From: Candidatus Methylomirabilis sp.
GTDB lineage: Bacteria; Methylomirabilota; Methylomirabilia; Methylomirabilales; Methylomirabilaceae
Direction of reading: 5' to 3'
Assembly: GCA_002634395.1 (NCBI GenBank)
Contig: NSJM01000001.1
Location: 1-64,000 of the forward strand
DNA: 64,000 bases
Both the position numbers and the translations under genes were made by a program. A model generated the notes under the pieces. The model was not told where the DNA came from and searched no databases. It saw nothing but the letters and a program-made list of their open reading frames with translations. Shown here one piece after another: positions 57,487-64,000 of the stretch (the first letter of the stretch is position 1; the number at the start of each line of letters is the position of its first letter).

Positions 57487-57903
57487 ATGTTTGGATTCCA
57501 GATTGCGGTAACCCTCCATCTCGTTGGGATTATCTTCTGGATCGGCGGCATAGCGGCCAGACTGATCCTCCTCGATGCTGCTCCGTCCGGTGCCGAGGTT
57601 GGCGTACGATCCCAGCTCTACCAGATCCAGCGAAGGATCCATTTCATAATGGAGATCCCCGGCTCTGTCATGACCCTGCTGGCCGGAGGGTTCCTGATCC
57701 ATGCCGCCCAAGTCAACTTCCACCTGCCCTGGTTCAGAGCCAAGATCGCGTTAGTCATCGGCCTGATCGTCATTGAGCTGCTCGCCTCGCGCCGGATCAA
57801 GGCCTTCAATGCGGGCGGCCGGATGGGGCAGGCCATGGGGCTCTTTGCGGGCCTGGTCGTGTTTACCCTGCTGACGCTGGTCGCCGTCGTGACCAAATTT
57901 TGA
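57487..57903 (+). CDS. Four-helix integral membrane protein, CopD/HemJ-like
   Basis: 138 residues from the ATG at 57487, seven bases after AAAGGGG; the ATG two codons earlier abuts that site. There are four membrane helices: FQIAVTLHLVGIIFWIGGIAA, then IHFIMEIPGSVMTLLAGGFLI, KIALVIGLIVIELLA and GLFAGLVVFTLLTLVAVV. Histidines in the first (LHLVG) and second (RIHFIME) helices resemble heme-linked histidines of the CopD/HemJ fold. HemJ is a protoporphyrinogen oxidase and CopD a copper importer; I cannot choose between these. It overlaps the hydrolase gene (TTGA). Confidence 0.72.
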   Translation: MFGFQIAVTLHLVGIIFWIGGIAARLILLDAAPSGAEVGVRSQLYQIQRRIHFIMEIPGSVMTLLAGGFLIHAAQVNFHLPWFRAKIALVIGLIVIELLASRRIKAFNAGGRMGQAMGLFAGLVVFTLLTLVAVVTKF

Positions 57904-58763
57904 AGAAGGCGTGGTCACACCCGGGCTCCGCGACAACACGATTGGCGCCGGCTGTGATGCTGACCCTCTTCCTCGCCGGGGGATGTGTGGAGACGCTGGA
58001 AAACAGGTTTGTCTTCTTCCCTGACAAGCGGATCGAGGCAACGCCGCGCGACCGAGGTCTGGCCTATGAGGAGATCTACTTTCAGACAACAGACGGGTTC
58101 AATCTGAATGGTTGGTGGATTCCCGGAACCGGATCGCCCCTCACGATTCTCTGGTTACACGGTAACGGCGGCAATATCAGTTATCGACTGGATAACATCA
58201 CGCTCCGCCACAATCTGCTGGGAACCAATATTTTTATCTTCGACTACCGCGAATATGGCCGGAGTGAAGGTCGGGCATCGGAGGAGGGCACCTATCGGGA
58301 CGCTGAGGCGGCGATCCGGTATCTGCGCGGCCGAAAGGACGTAGACCCGACCAAAATTATCTTCCTCGGCGAATCGCTCGGAAGCGCCGTCGCAGTCGAG
58401 ATGGCGACCCGGCATGACTGCGCCGCTCTGATTTTAGAATCGCCCTTCCTCTCTATTCCCGAGATGGCAAAGGTCAGTCTCCCCTTCCTCCCGATCAGTT
58501 CGTTCCTGCAGACCAGATACGACACCCTCTCAAAAATCGAGCAGGTCAGGGCTCCTCTTCTCATCGTCCACGGTGAGAACGATGAGATCGTTCCGTTCCA
58601 GCATGGGCAACGCCTCTTTGAAGCCGCGAGAGAGCCGAAGGAGTTTTACGGCATCAAGGGCGCCCGCCACAACGACCTCTACCTGGTCGGCGGTCTGGCC
58701 TATCTGGAGACCCTCAACCGTTTCCTCGGCAGGGTAACCCGCAACACAACACCTTCACCGTAA
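57900..58763 (+). CDS. Alpha/beta hydrolase, exported or membrane-anchored
   Basis: 287 residues from a TTG at 57900. The hydrophobic N-terminus (LAPAVMLTLFLAGGC) may be a lipoprotein signal, although LAGGC is a weak lipobox. The fold has the oxyanion turn LWLHGNGGNISYR, the nucleophile Ser in LGESLGSAVAVEMA (GxSxG), an Asp in HGENDEIVPF and the catalytic His in IKGARHNDLYLVGG. This is the BEM46/ABHD13-like family, esterase or peptidase of unknown substrate. It is translationally coupled to the membrane protein upstream. Confidence 0.85.
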   Translation: MKKAWSHPGSATTRLAPAVMLTLFLAGGCVETLENRFVFFPDKRIEATPRDRGLAYEEIYFQTTDGFNLNGWWIPGTGSPLTILWLHGNGGNISYRLDNITLRHNLLGTNIFIFDYREYGRSEGRASEEGTYRDAEAAIRYLRGRKDVDPTKIIFLGESLGSAVAVEMATRHDCAALILESPFLSIPEMAKVSLPFLPISSFLQTRYDTLSKIEQVRAPLLIVHGENDEIVPFQHGQRLFEAAREPKEFYGIKGARHNDLYLVGGLAYLETLNRFLGRVTRNTTPSP

Positions 58764-58824
58764 GAACGATACGGCAGGTTGCGCGCTTCGTACGTGGGCG
58801 ATGCCCTCTCGCCAGATCGTGCGC

Positions 58825-59196
58825 TCAGTGGTCCAGTAGGCGCGCGACGGTCTTCAGAAGAGTCTGGACATCAAGAGGTTTGGTGAGGTAGCCAACGCAC
58901 CCGGCCTCCAGAGCCTTTATCTCTTGCTCCGGCTGGGCATAGGCAGTTGCCGCCAGAACCGGGATCTGACACGTCTCAGCATCGGCCTTGAGCTGCCGGG
59001 TGAGGGTAAAGCCGTCGATGTGGGGGAGTTGAAGGTCCATGAGGATGAGGCTGGGGCGCTCGCGCTTGACCCTATCGAGCAGGCCGCGACCGTCCTCGGC
59101 CTCCAGAACGGTATAGCCGGCCGCCGTTAAGAGCGCTACCGCCAGCTCGCGACTCACCTCGTGGTCCTCCACGATCAGGATCGCATCCCGTGTCAT
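58825..59196 (-). CDS. Single-domain response regulator
   Basis: 123 residues, receiver domain only. The acidic pair is in LIVEDHEVSRE, the phosphoacceptor Asp in LILMDLQLPHIDGF (about residue 53), Thr/Ala in AATAYAQPEQ and Lys in GYLTKPLD. It overlaps the hybrid-type sensor gene upstream by 4 nt and is its likely partner. With no output domain it probably acts by protein contact or in a phosphorelay. Confidence 0.92.
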   Translation of the reverse strand: MTRDAILIVEDHEVSRELAVALLTAAGYTVLEAEDGRGLLDRVKRERPSLILMDLQLPHIDGFTLTRQLKADAETCQIPVLAATAYAQPEQEIKALEAGCVGYLTKPLDVQTLLKTVARLLDH

Positions 59197-61118
59197 CTAC
59201 CCTCCATCGCCGGTCTCGCGTGCGGTACCAGTGGAAAGCGCACCGTGAACGTGCTCCCACGGCCTACGCCATCTGAAGCAGTCCAGATACTGCCCCCGTG
59301 CAGTTCGACGAGCTGCTTCGTAAGCGCAAGACCAAGGCCTGTCCCATGGTGCTGCCTGGCGAGGGTAGAGTTCAGTTGGGTAAAAGGGTGAAAGAGCTTG
59401 CGCATATCCTCTGCCGTAATCCCAATTCCGGTATCCGCAACCGAAATCTCCACGTAATCAGGAGATCTCGGGGTTTCGGGTTTCGGGGTTCGGGTGTCGG
59501 GTTCTAAGCTCGGCACTTGGTGTTCGACACTTGGCGCGGCCCTTGCGGTGACCTTGACCAGGCCGCCTTCCGGGGTGAACTTGATGGCGTTGGAGAGGAG
59601 GTTATAGACGATCTGTTTGAATCGGATGGGGTCAGCGGTGAGGGTAATCGGAGTAGATTGCGTGTGTAGTGTAAGGGTCAAATGCTTTTGGTCGGCCATC
59701 GGCCGGATATCGGCGATGGCGGTCGTCAGCGCGTCGCCGATGGCGAAGGGCTCCGGGTGCAGCTCAAGCTTGCCCGCTTCGACCTTCGCGAGGTCGAGGA
59801 GGCCGTTGATAAGGACGAGCAGGTGCTTGCCGCTTGAGTGGATGTGGTCCATATAGCGGGCTTGCTTCTCGTTGAGCGGCCCGAAGAACGGATTTTGTAA
59901 GAGCTCCGAGAAGCCGAGGATCGCGTTCAGCGGAGTCCGTAGCTCGTGGGACATATGGGCCAGGAACTCTGACTTATGACGGGAGGCCGCCTCGAGCTGC
60001 ACGTTGACCGTACGTAGCTCTCGCGTCCGCTCATCGACGACGCCTTCGAGCTCGCCGGCGTGGCGTCGCTGCGCCTCCTCACTCTGTTGCAGCGTGGCGA
60101 TATCTTGTTTGATCGCGCGAACGATCACGATCCCAAGCCACACCGCGAAGGCGATCACCAGTGCAATGAAACCGATCGTCATATCCTGTCCATTCCGCAA
60201 CGCGCCAATGCGCGCCCGTAGCGCCCCTTCCAGGTCTATCATCGCTTGATCGAGCAGCGCGAACTGCCCGTCAATCGCCTGGGTGAATATCGCAAAGTAA
60301 TCGGTCGGCGAATAGCTCAGCTTCTCGGCTTCCACCACCTGGGTTCTGGCCACATATGCCGCCCTCTGCGCGAGTATCATGCTTCCCTGTGCGATATGGC
60401 TCAGACGGGTCTTCATCTGAGGGTTCAGCGCCATCGCCTTGTCTAACTCGCGCTCCATGTACTCGTGTTGCCTCTCGACATTGCTGATAAGACCGATCAA
60501 CGCGGTGCGATCCGCCAGGGTAATGCGCTTCTCCGCTAAAAGGAGCATACCGCGCGCCCGCGCCTGGCCGAGGAATTCGGTGAGGGTCGGCATGTGAACC
60601 AATAGTGCCATGGTGAGGTGGTAGTCATGACCGGTTGGGTCGTACGAGAGGCCGAAGTAATCCAACATCAGATCGAGCAGCTTCAGATTGTCGTTGATGA
60701 GTGCCGTATGGGCGGCAAAACTCTCCTCACCGGAGATCGAGCACGAGGAGACGCCGTTCGCAAGCCGCATCCAGGCATCAAACGCCCTGCGCCAGGCGGC
60801 GGTGAGTCCGGGATCATGGATGTCGGACGTGACGATCGCATCAAACGCCTCAACCGCCTTGTCGGTTTCGGTTTGCTTGGCGGCGCGTTGTGCCTCCATC
60901 ATCGTGTCGCCGCCCAGAACACCGGCTGAGAGCCCTCGGTGCTGTTGCTGTAATTGCACCATCCTCAGCAGCGTCTTCGACGGTGCAATCCCGATATGCT
61001 TCAGGCCGGCCGATCGCAGCGCTCTGCTGCTTTGTACCATGTACATGGTCAGCGGCGCCACCACCAGGGCAAGGCACACCAGCCCGAATCCGAGCATCAG
61101 CCTGGTGCGTATTGTCAT
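59193..61118 (-). CDS. Sensor histidine kinase with periplasmic NIT-like sensor domain
   Basis: 641 residues. The membrane segments (about 7-28 and 315-334) flank a helical sensor domain whose start, LLRMVQLQQQHRGLSAGVLGG, resembles NIT (nitrate/nitrite-sensing) domains. A coiled coil leads to HisKA with His391 in HMSHELRTPLNAILGFSELL. The HATPase domain has NLLSNAIKFTPEGG, ADTGIGITAEDM and GTGLGLALTKQLVELHGG. Residues 528-553 (VPSLEPDTRTPKPETPRSP) are an insert in the ATPase domain encoded by a heptamer repeat. The ligand is inferred only. Confidence 0.88.
   Translation of the reverse strand: MTIRTRLMLGFGLVCLALVVAPLTMYMVQSSRALRSAGLKHIGIAPSKTLLRMVQLQQQHRGLSAGVLGGDTMMEAQRAAKQTETDKAVEAFDAIVTSDIHDPGLTAAWRRAFDAWMRLANGVSSCSISGEESFAAHTALINDNLKLLDLMLDYFGLSYDPTGHDYHLTMALLVHMPTLTEFLGQARARGMLLLAEKRITLADRTALIGLISNVERQHEYMERELDKAMALNPQMKTRLSHIAQGSMILAQRAAYVARTQVVEAEKLSYSPTDYFAIFTQAIDGQFALLDQAMIDLEGALRARIGALRNGQDMTIGFIALVIAFAVWLGIVIVRAIKQDIATLQQSEEAQRRHAGELEGVVDERTRELRTVNVQLEAASRHKSEFLAHMSHELRTPLNAILGFSELLQNPFFGPLNEKQARYMDHIHSSGKHLLVLINGLLDLAKVEAGKLELHPEPFAIGDALTTAIADIRPMADQKHLTLTLHTQSTPITLTADPIRFKQIVYNLLSNAIKFTPEGGLVKVTARAAPSVEHQVPSLEPDTRTPKPETPRSPDYVEISVADTGIGITAEDMRKLFHPFTQLNSTLARQHHGTGLGLALTKQLVELHGGSIWTASDGVGRGSTFTVRFPLVPHARPAMEGR
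59464..59500. repeat. GGTTTCG heptamer array inside the histidine kinase gene
   Basis: GGGGTTTCGGGTTTCGGGGT and TCGGGTGTCGGG give about five period-7 units. The kinase frame reads it as DTRTPKPETPRSP, inserted between the N box and the G1 box. Confidence 0.88.
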
Positions 61119-61206
61119 ACGGTCATTGAACCACTGTAGCCGCTTGTCACAGTCTCAATCTGCTCCATCCATTGAAAGACCACCGGAGATCAAGCCTGCA
61201 CCTGGG

Positions 61207-62061
61207 CTATGTGACTGTCACCCGAAGATAGAGATCACCGCACGTCCCATCCCGACATTCAAGCCCTTTCCCTTTCAGTCGTAATCTGATCCCGGATCGG
61301 GTGCCGGGAGGGATCGCCACCATCAGCTCTTCGATCTGGTCGCCCCGCATGAAGCTGACGCGCTTGCGCACGCCGGAGGCGGCCTCTTGAGCGGTAATGG
61401 TCAGATGATACCGCAGATTCGGACCTCCATCGGCAGACTCTGAAGAGTCCGAATCTCCGGCGCTCCACCGTTTCATCAGGTTAAAGCCCGCCTTAAGCCC
61501 GCGACCGATCGCGGAAAGCAAGCTTCCTGACCGTATTCGCTGAGAGCTGTCCGCTGGCTGCTGAGAGCCGACCTTCTCAACCGCCATACGCGAGGCGCGT
61601 CGTCTGAGCACCCCGATCGGCGCACCCATAAAGATGCCGCCAAAGACAAATCCGCGGCTACCGAAAAAGACCTGACGAACGAAGGCGTCGTCGAATCGGA
61701 TACCGGCCCTGGCGAACTCACGGTTCATTTCCTGAAAGATCGACGACATGGCAGGATTGGAGAAGAGATCCCGGAAGATCTCTTCCTGAGAGTACTGAAA
61801 TCCGCTGCCGCCGGTGCCGGCCCCAGCCTGGGCCTGGCGGAAGGCATCGTACTGCCGCCGCTTGCCCTGATCCATCAGGACGGCATACGCCTCGCTGATC
61901 GCCTTGAACCGCTCCCCCGCCCCGGGATCTCCCGAATTCTTGTCGGGATGGTGCTGGAGCGCGAGCCGCCGGTACGCCTTTCGCAGCTCCTCTTCCGTGG
62001 CCTGCTCCGTGACGCCGAGAGTAGCGTAATAGTCTTTTCCATTATCGCGCATGCGGGCCAT
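61207..62061 (-). CDS. DnaJ-class chaperone without zinc finger
   Basis: 284 residues. A J domain ([36 protein letters not shown] at 38-40) is followed by a Gly-rich stretch, a hydrophobic segment [14 protein letters not shown] and a C-terminal DnaJ-C beta domain ([37 protein letters not shown]). The zinc-finger domain of DnaJ is absent, as in CbpA-like proteins. It stimulates a DnaK partner not present here. Residues about 165-179 ([15 protein letters not shown]) come from a CTGAGAG-type repeat. Confidence 0.87.
   Translation of the reverse strand: MARMRDNGKDYYATLGVTEQATEEELRKAYRRLALQHHPDKNSGDPGAGERFKAISEAYAVLMDQGKRRQYDAFRQAQAGAGTGGSGFQYSQEEIFRDLFSNPAMSSIFQEMNREFARAGIRFDDAFVRQVFFGSRGFVFGGIFMGAPIGVLRRRASRMAVEKVGSQQPADSSQRIRSGSLLSAIGRGLKAGFNLMKRWSAGDSDSSESADGGPNLRYHLTITAQEAASGVRKRVSFMRGDQIEELMVAIPPGTRSGIRLRLKGKGLECRDGTCGDLYLRVTVT
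61537..61566. repeat. CTGAGAGCTGTCCGCTGG-type repeat inside the DnaJ-like gene
   Basis: Units GCTGAGAGCTG and GGCTGCTGAGAGC belong to the CTATCAG/CTGAGAG family seen between pil genes. They are translated as QQPADSSQ. Confidence 0.7.
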
Positions 62062-62084
62062 GCTTATTCCTTAGAAAATAGCAA

Positions 62085-62234
62085 TCAGCACTCAGCCGTC
62101 AGCCTCAGACAAACCCCCTTCGATCCCTCTTTCCTAAAGGGGGAAAGGGGAACATCTGGTCCCCCCGTTGCTGACGGGGGACAGGAGAAGTATCTGCCCC
62201 CCTTTGCTAAAAAGGGGGGGGTGGGGGGTTTTCG
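62085..62234. repeat. Repeat cluster: AATCAGC/TCAGCCG units followed by C-run/G-run hairpins
   Basis: AGCAATCAGCACTCAGCCGT (from 62080) is followed by three hairpins in a row: CCCTCTTTCCTAAAGGGGG, CCCCCCGTTGCTGACGGGGG and CCCCCCTTTGCTAAAAAGGGGGGGG. The last ends TGGGGGG like the copy in pabC. It fills the gap between two minus-strand genes. Confidence 0.85.
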
Positions 62235-62264
62235 TATGCTGGTGTGGTCGTACCGCATGGGGTG

Positions 62265-63221
62265 TTACTCCGGCTTCGGGTACAGCGCGAGATAATCCTT
62301 TATGGCGTCGTGGGCGCTGCGGAACGCCAGATCCTCCCACGGAATCCGGGTCGGAGGGAAGACCTGCGCATCGAGCGCTTCGTCCTTCGCGGCAAGCTCG
62401 CCACCAATCACGCGCGCCGCGTAGGCGACGATCACGACCCCTGAGTCTTCATAGGAGTAGACATTCAGGAGCCGGTCGATCTCGACATCGAGGTTGACCT
62501 CCTCTTTCGTTTCGCGAACGGCCGCCGCCTCGACCCGCTCGCCCTTATCGACAAAGCCGCCTGGAAAGACCCATTTGCCGTATGCCGGGGAGATCGCCCG
62601 TCGGACCAGTACGATCCCACCGTCAAGCGTAAACAGGGTGCCTGCCGCCACCTTTGGGTCAGGATACTGGATGAATGAGCAGCTCTGACAGGCCGGCAGT
62701 TCCGGCCCGTCCAGCTTCAGCCGTCTAGGTTTAAGCGTCATCCCACACCGCGGGCAATATCGGAACGAGTCGTCAGAGCGGTGCGTATGGCCATGAGCGC
62801 GTTTGCCCTCGTCGGACACCTCGCGTTCCGATTGAGTTGCGCCCATCGGCCCATCGCCATCCGATTCGGCGATCCGTTCCAGGATCACCTCGCCGATCTT
62901 CGGGTGGACGCCCAGCGGCTGGGTAATTCGGTAGGTGATGCCGGGGTGTCGGTCGGCTGCCTGCCTGACAAGGTCGGGAATGCCGACGGCGACATGATGG
63001 CCCGATGCAAGAAAGTACGGGTGGACGATCACCTCTTCCGCCCCATCGGCGACACAGGCGTCAAACCCCTGGTGGATGGTCGGCTCCCCAAGCTCCATGT
63101 GGGCGTAGTGAACGATGCGCAGGCCGAACTGCTCCCCCATCAGGCCGGCGACCTTACGGAGCAGGTCGTTTGATCCTTCGCGGCGACTACCGTGATCAAC
63201 GATAAGAAGGGCTTGTCTCAT
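62265..63221 (-). CDS. Fusion of a CbiX-type sirohydrochlorin chelatase and a NUDIX hydrolase
   Basis: 318 residues from the ATG at 63221. Residues 1 to about 118 are a single CbiX domain: MRQALLIVDHGSRREGSNDLL with the metal histidine, and EEVIVHPYFLASGHHVAVGIPDL with the second. A His-rich linker (HGHTHRSDD) leads to a zinc ribbon (CPRCG...CQSC). The NUDIX domain has GGFVDKGERVEAAAVRETKEE (G-x5-E-x7-RE-x2-EE), with Asn at the usual Gly after it. CbiX inserts cobalt, nickel or iron into sirohydrochlorin; the NUDIX part resembles NudC-like ADP-ribose/NADH pyrophosphatases. The frame is continuous. Confidence 0.88.
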   Translation of the reverse strand: MRQALLIVDHGSRREGSNDLLRKVAGLMGEQFGLRIVHYAHMELGEPTIHQGFDACVADGAEEVIVHPYFLASGHHVAVGIPDLVRQAADRHPGITYRITQPLGVHPKIGEVILERIAESDGDGPMGATQSEREVSDEGKRAHGHTHRSDDSFRYCPRCGMTLKPRRLKLDGPELPACQSCSFIQYPDPKVAAGTLFTLDGGIVLVRRAISPAYGKWVFPGGFVDKGERVEAAAVRETKEEVNLDVEIDRLLNVYSYEDSGVVIVAYAARVIGGELAAKDEALDAQVFPPTRIPWEDLAFRSAHDAIKDYLALYPKPE

Positions 63222-63333
63222 ATAGCCATAGTATACTACGCAGGATCGCAGGTGACAATCTTGCCCGCTAAGTGGACCTGCTCCAGCGCCGGAGTTTGAC
63301 ACGCCTGCAACGATTCCTTAGAATAGCACCACC

Positions 63334-64000
63334 ATGAAAATTCTTCGTCTGGAGGTCCCGCACTGGGAGCGATTCGACGGCCTGATCCACGGCTTTCTTG
63401 GCCGCGTCAGCAGCCAGGGCCGGCCGTCAAACGCCGCCTTTCGCCTGTCATCCGATAACGACGACGATGCGGCCGTCGTCAAGTCCAACTGGTGTGAATT
63501 AAAGCTGGGGCTTGGCCTGCGCGACATCAGCATTATCACGGCTAGGCAAGTCCACGGGAATACCGTTCTAAAGGTGTCACGCGGCGACGGCAAACTGGCT
63601 GGGGTTGGGGATGGGCTGATGACCGATGCGCCCAACCTCTGCGTGGGGGTGATGGCGGCCGACTGCGTCCCGATCCTGTTCGTAGAGCCTGCTCGAAAGA
63701 TTGCCGCCGCGGTCCATGCCGGCTGGCGAGGGACGGCTGCGGGCATCGCCCAACGGACGGTCGCGTCGATGAAAGAGGCCTATGGGATCGATCCCGCCGC
63801 GCTTCATGTGGCGATGGGGCCATCCATCGGTCCTTGCTGCTACGAGGTGGGACCGGAGGTCGCGGCGCAGATCGCAGCGAACTGGAAAGAGGAACTCAAG
63901 GGCGCATGGAGGCCCAACCATGAGGGCAAGGGTCGCCTTGATCTCAGGACGCTGAACGAGATCCAGCTTCTCGGCGCAGGCATTCCTGGAGCGCAGATCA
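63334..64000 (+). CDS. pgeF: Purine nucleoside phosphorylase / laccase-domain protein, 5' part
   Basis: The gene runs off the window; 222 codons are present from the ATG at 63334, with no stop. The YfiH/DUF152 active-site residues are visible: His in ITARQVHGNTV, Cys in MAADCVPILFVEP and His in AAVHAGWRGTAAGIAQ. Further motifs are MGPSIGPCCYEVG and DLRTLNEIQLLGAG. The family removes N-acetylmuramyl-Ser errors in peptidoglycan precursors (PgeF) and shows purine nucleoside phosphorylase activity. It is divergent from the CbiX-NUDIX gene. Confidence 0.93.
   Translation, partial: MKILRLEVPHWERFDGLIHGFLGRVSSQGRPSNAAFRLSSDNDDDAAVVKSNWCELKLGLGLRDISIITARQVHGNTVLKVSRGDGKLAGVGDGLMTDAPNLCVGVMAADCVPILFVEPARKIAAAVHAGWRGTAAGIAQRTVASMKEAYGIDPAALHVAMGPSIGPCCYEVGPEVAAQIAANWKEELKGAWRPNHEGKGRLDLRTLNEIQLLGAGIPGAQI

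Overview
The window is about 64 kb of dense chromosomal DNA of moderately high GC from a Gram-negative-type bacterium (lipoprotein and periplasmic signal peptides, a PilB/PilT/PilC/PilSR type IV pilus system, GlnD). Gene content and the many short heptamer repeat arrays are compatible with an NC10 bacterium of the Candidatus Methylomirabilis type, or with Nitrospirota or deltaproteobacterial relatives. That placement is inference; there is no rRNA or other marker to fix it. I saw no rRNA, tRNA or CRISPR array.

Layout. 1-0.6 kb: a BrnT/BrnA-like toxin-antitoxin pair. 0.7-3.6 kb: an envelope group (DsbA-like thioredoxin, two small secreted proteins, CsgG-family lipoprotein). 4.1-4.8 kb: a nucleotidyltransferase/HEPN pair. 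5.0-18.3 kb: a long minus-strand de novo pyrimidine operon, pyrR-pyrB-pyrC-carA-(O-methyltransferase)-carB-pyrK-pabB-pabC-pyrD-nth. The p-aminobenzoate genes sit between pyrK and pyrD. Ahead of pyrR is a leader with a promoter, a PyrR-binding-type hairpin, a competing antiterminator segment and an intrinsic terminator, so the operon is very probably controlled by PyrR attenuation. 18.4-22.4 kb: a second nucleotidyltransferase/HEPN pair (HEPN frameshifted), a formylglycine-generating-enzyme-like protein, a HEAT-repeat protein and two small proteins. 22.5-28.8 kb, plus strand: ligA, a structured intergenic element, higBA and an HlyD/ABC-2 exporter. 28.9-40.9 kb, minus strand: dnaE, a TA-rich pocket (nucleotidyltransferase with an in-frame amber codon, RHH antitoxin and PIN toxin), guaA, guaB, trpS, an M50 protease, a CCA/poly(A) polymerase-family gene and a xerD-type recombinase. 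41.0-53.3 kb: pilD, minor pilins, pilA behind a sigma-54 promoter, pilR, pilS, pilC, pilT, pilB. 53.4-57.2 kb: aroE, glnD. 57.5-64 kb: a CopD/HemJ-like membrane protein, an alpha/beta hydrolase, a NIT-domain sensor kinase with its response regulator, a DnaJ-like protein, a CbiX-NUDIX fusion and the start of pgeF/yfiH.

The most striking pattern is a set of different 7-bp units (GTTCAAG, CTATCAG, CCTACAC, GGGTGTG, GGTTTCG, GGCGTGC). Each occurs as a short period-7 array, often followed by its own inverted complement. They fill many intergenic gaps and also lie inside reading frames, adding low-complexity in-frame segments to CarA, CarB, PyrK, PabB, a histidine kinase and a DnaJ-like protein. 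A G-run repeat does the same to the C-terminus of PabC. The second theme is a high density of toxin-antitoxin loci (six in 64 kb), two of them visibly decaying.
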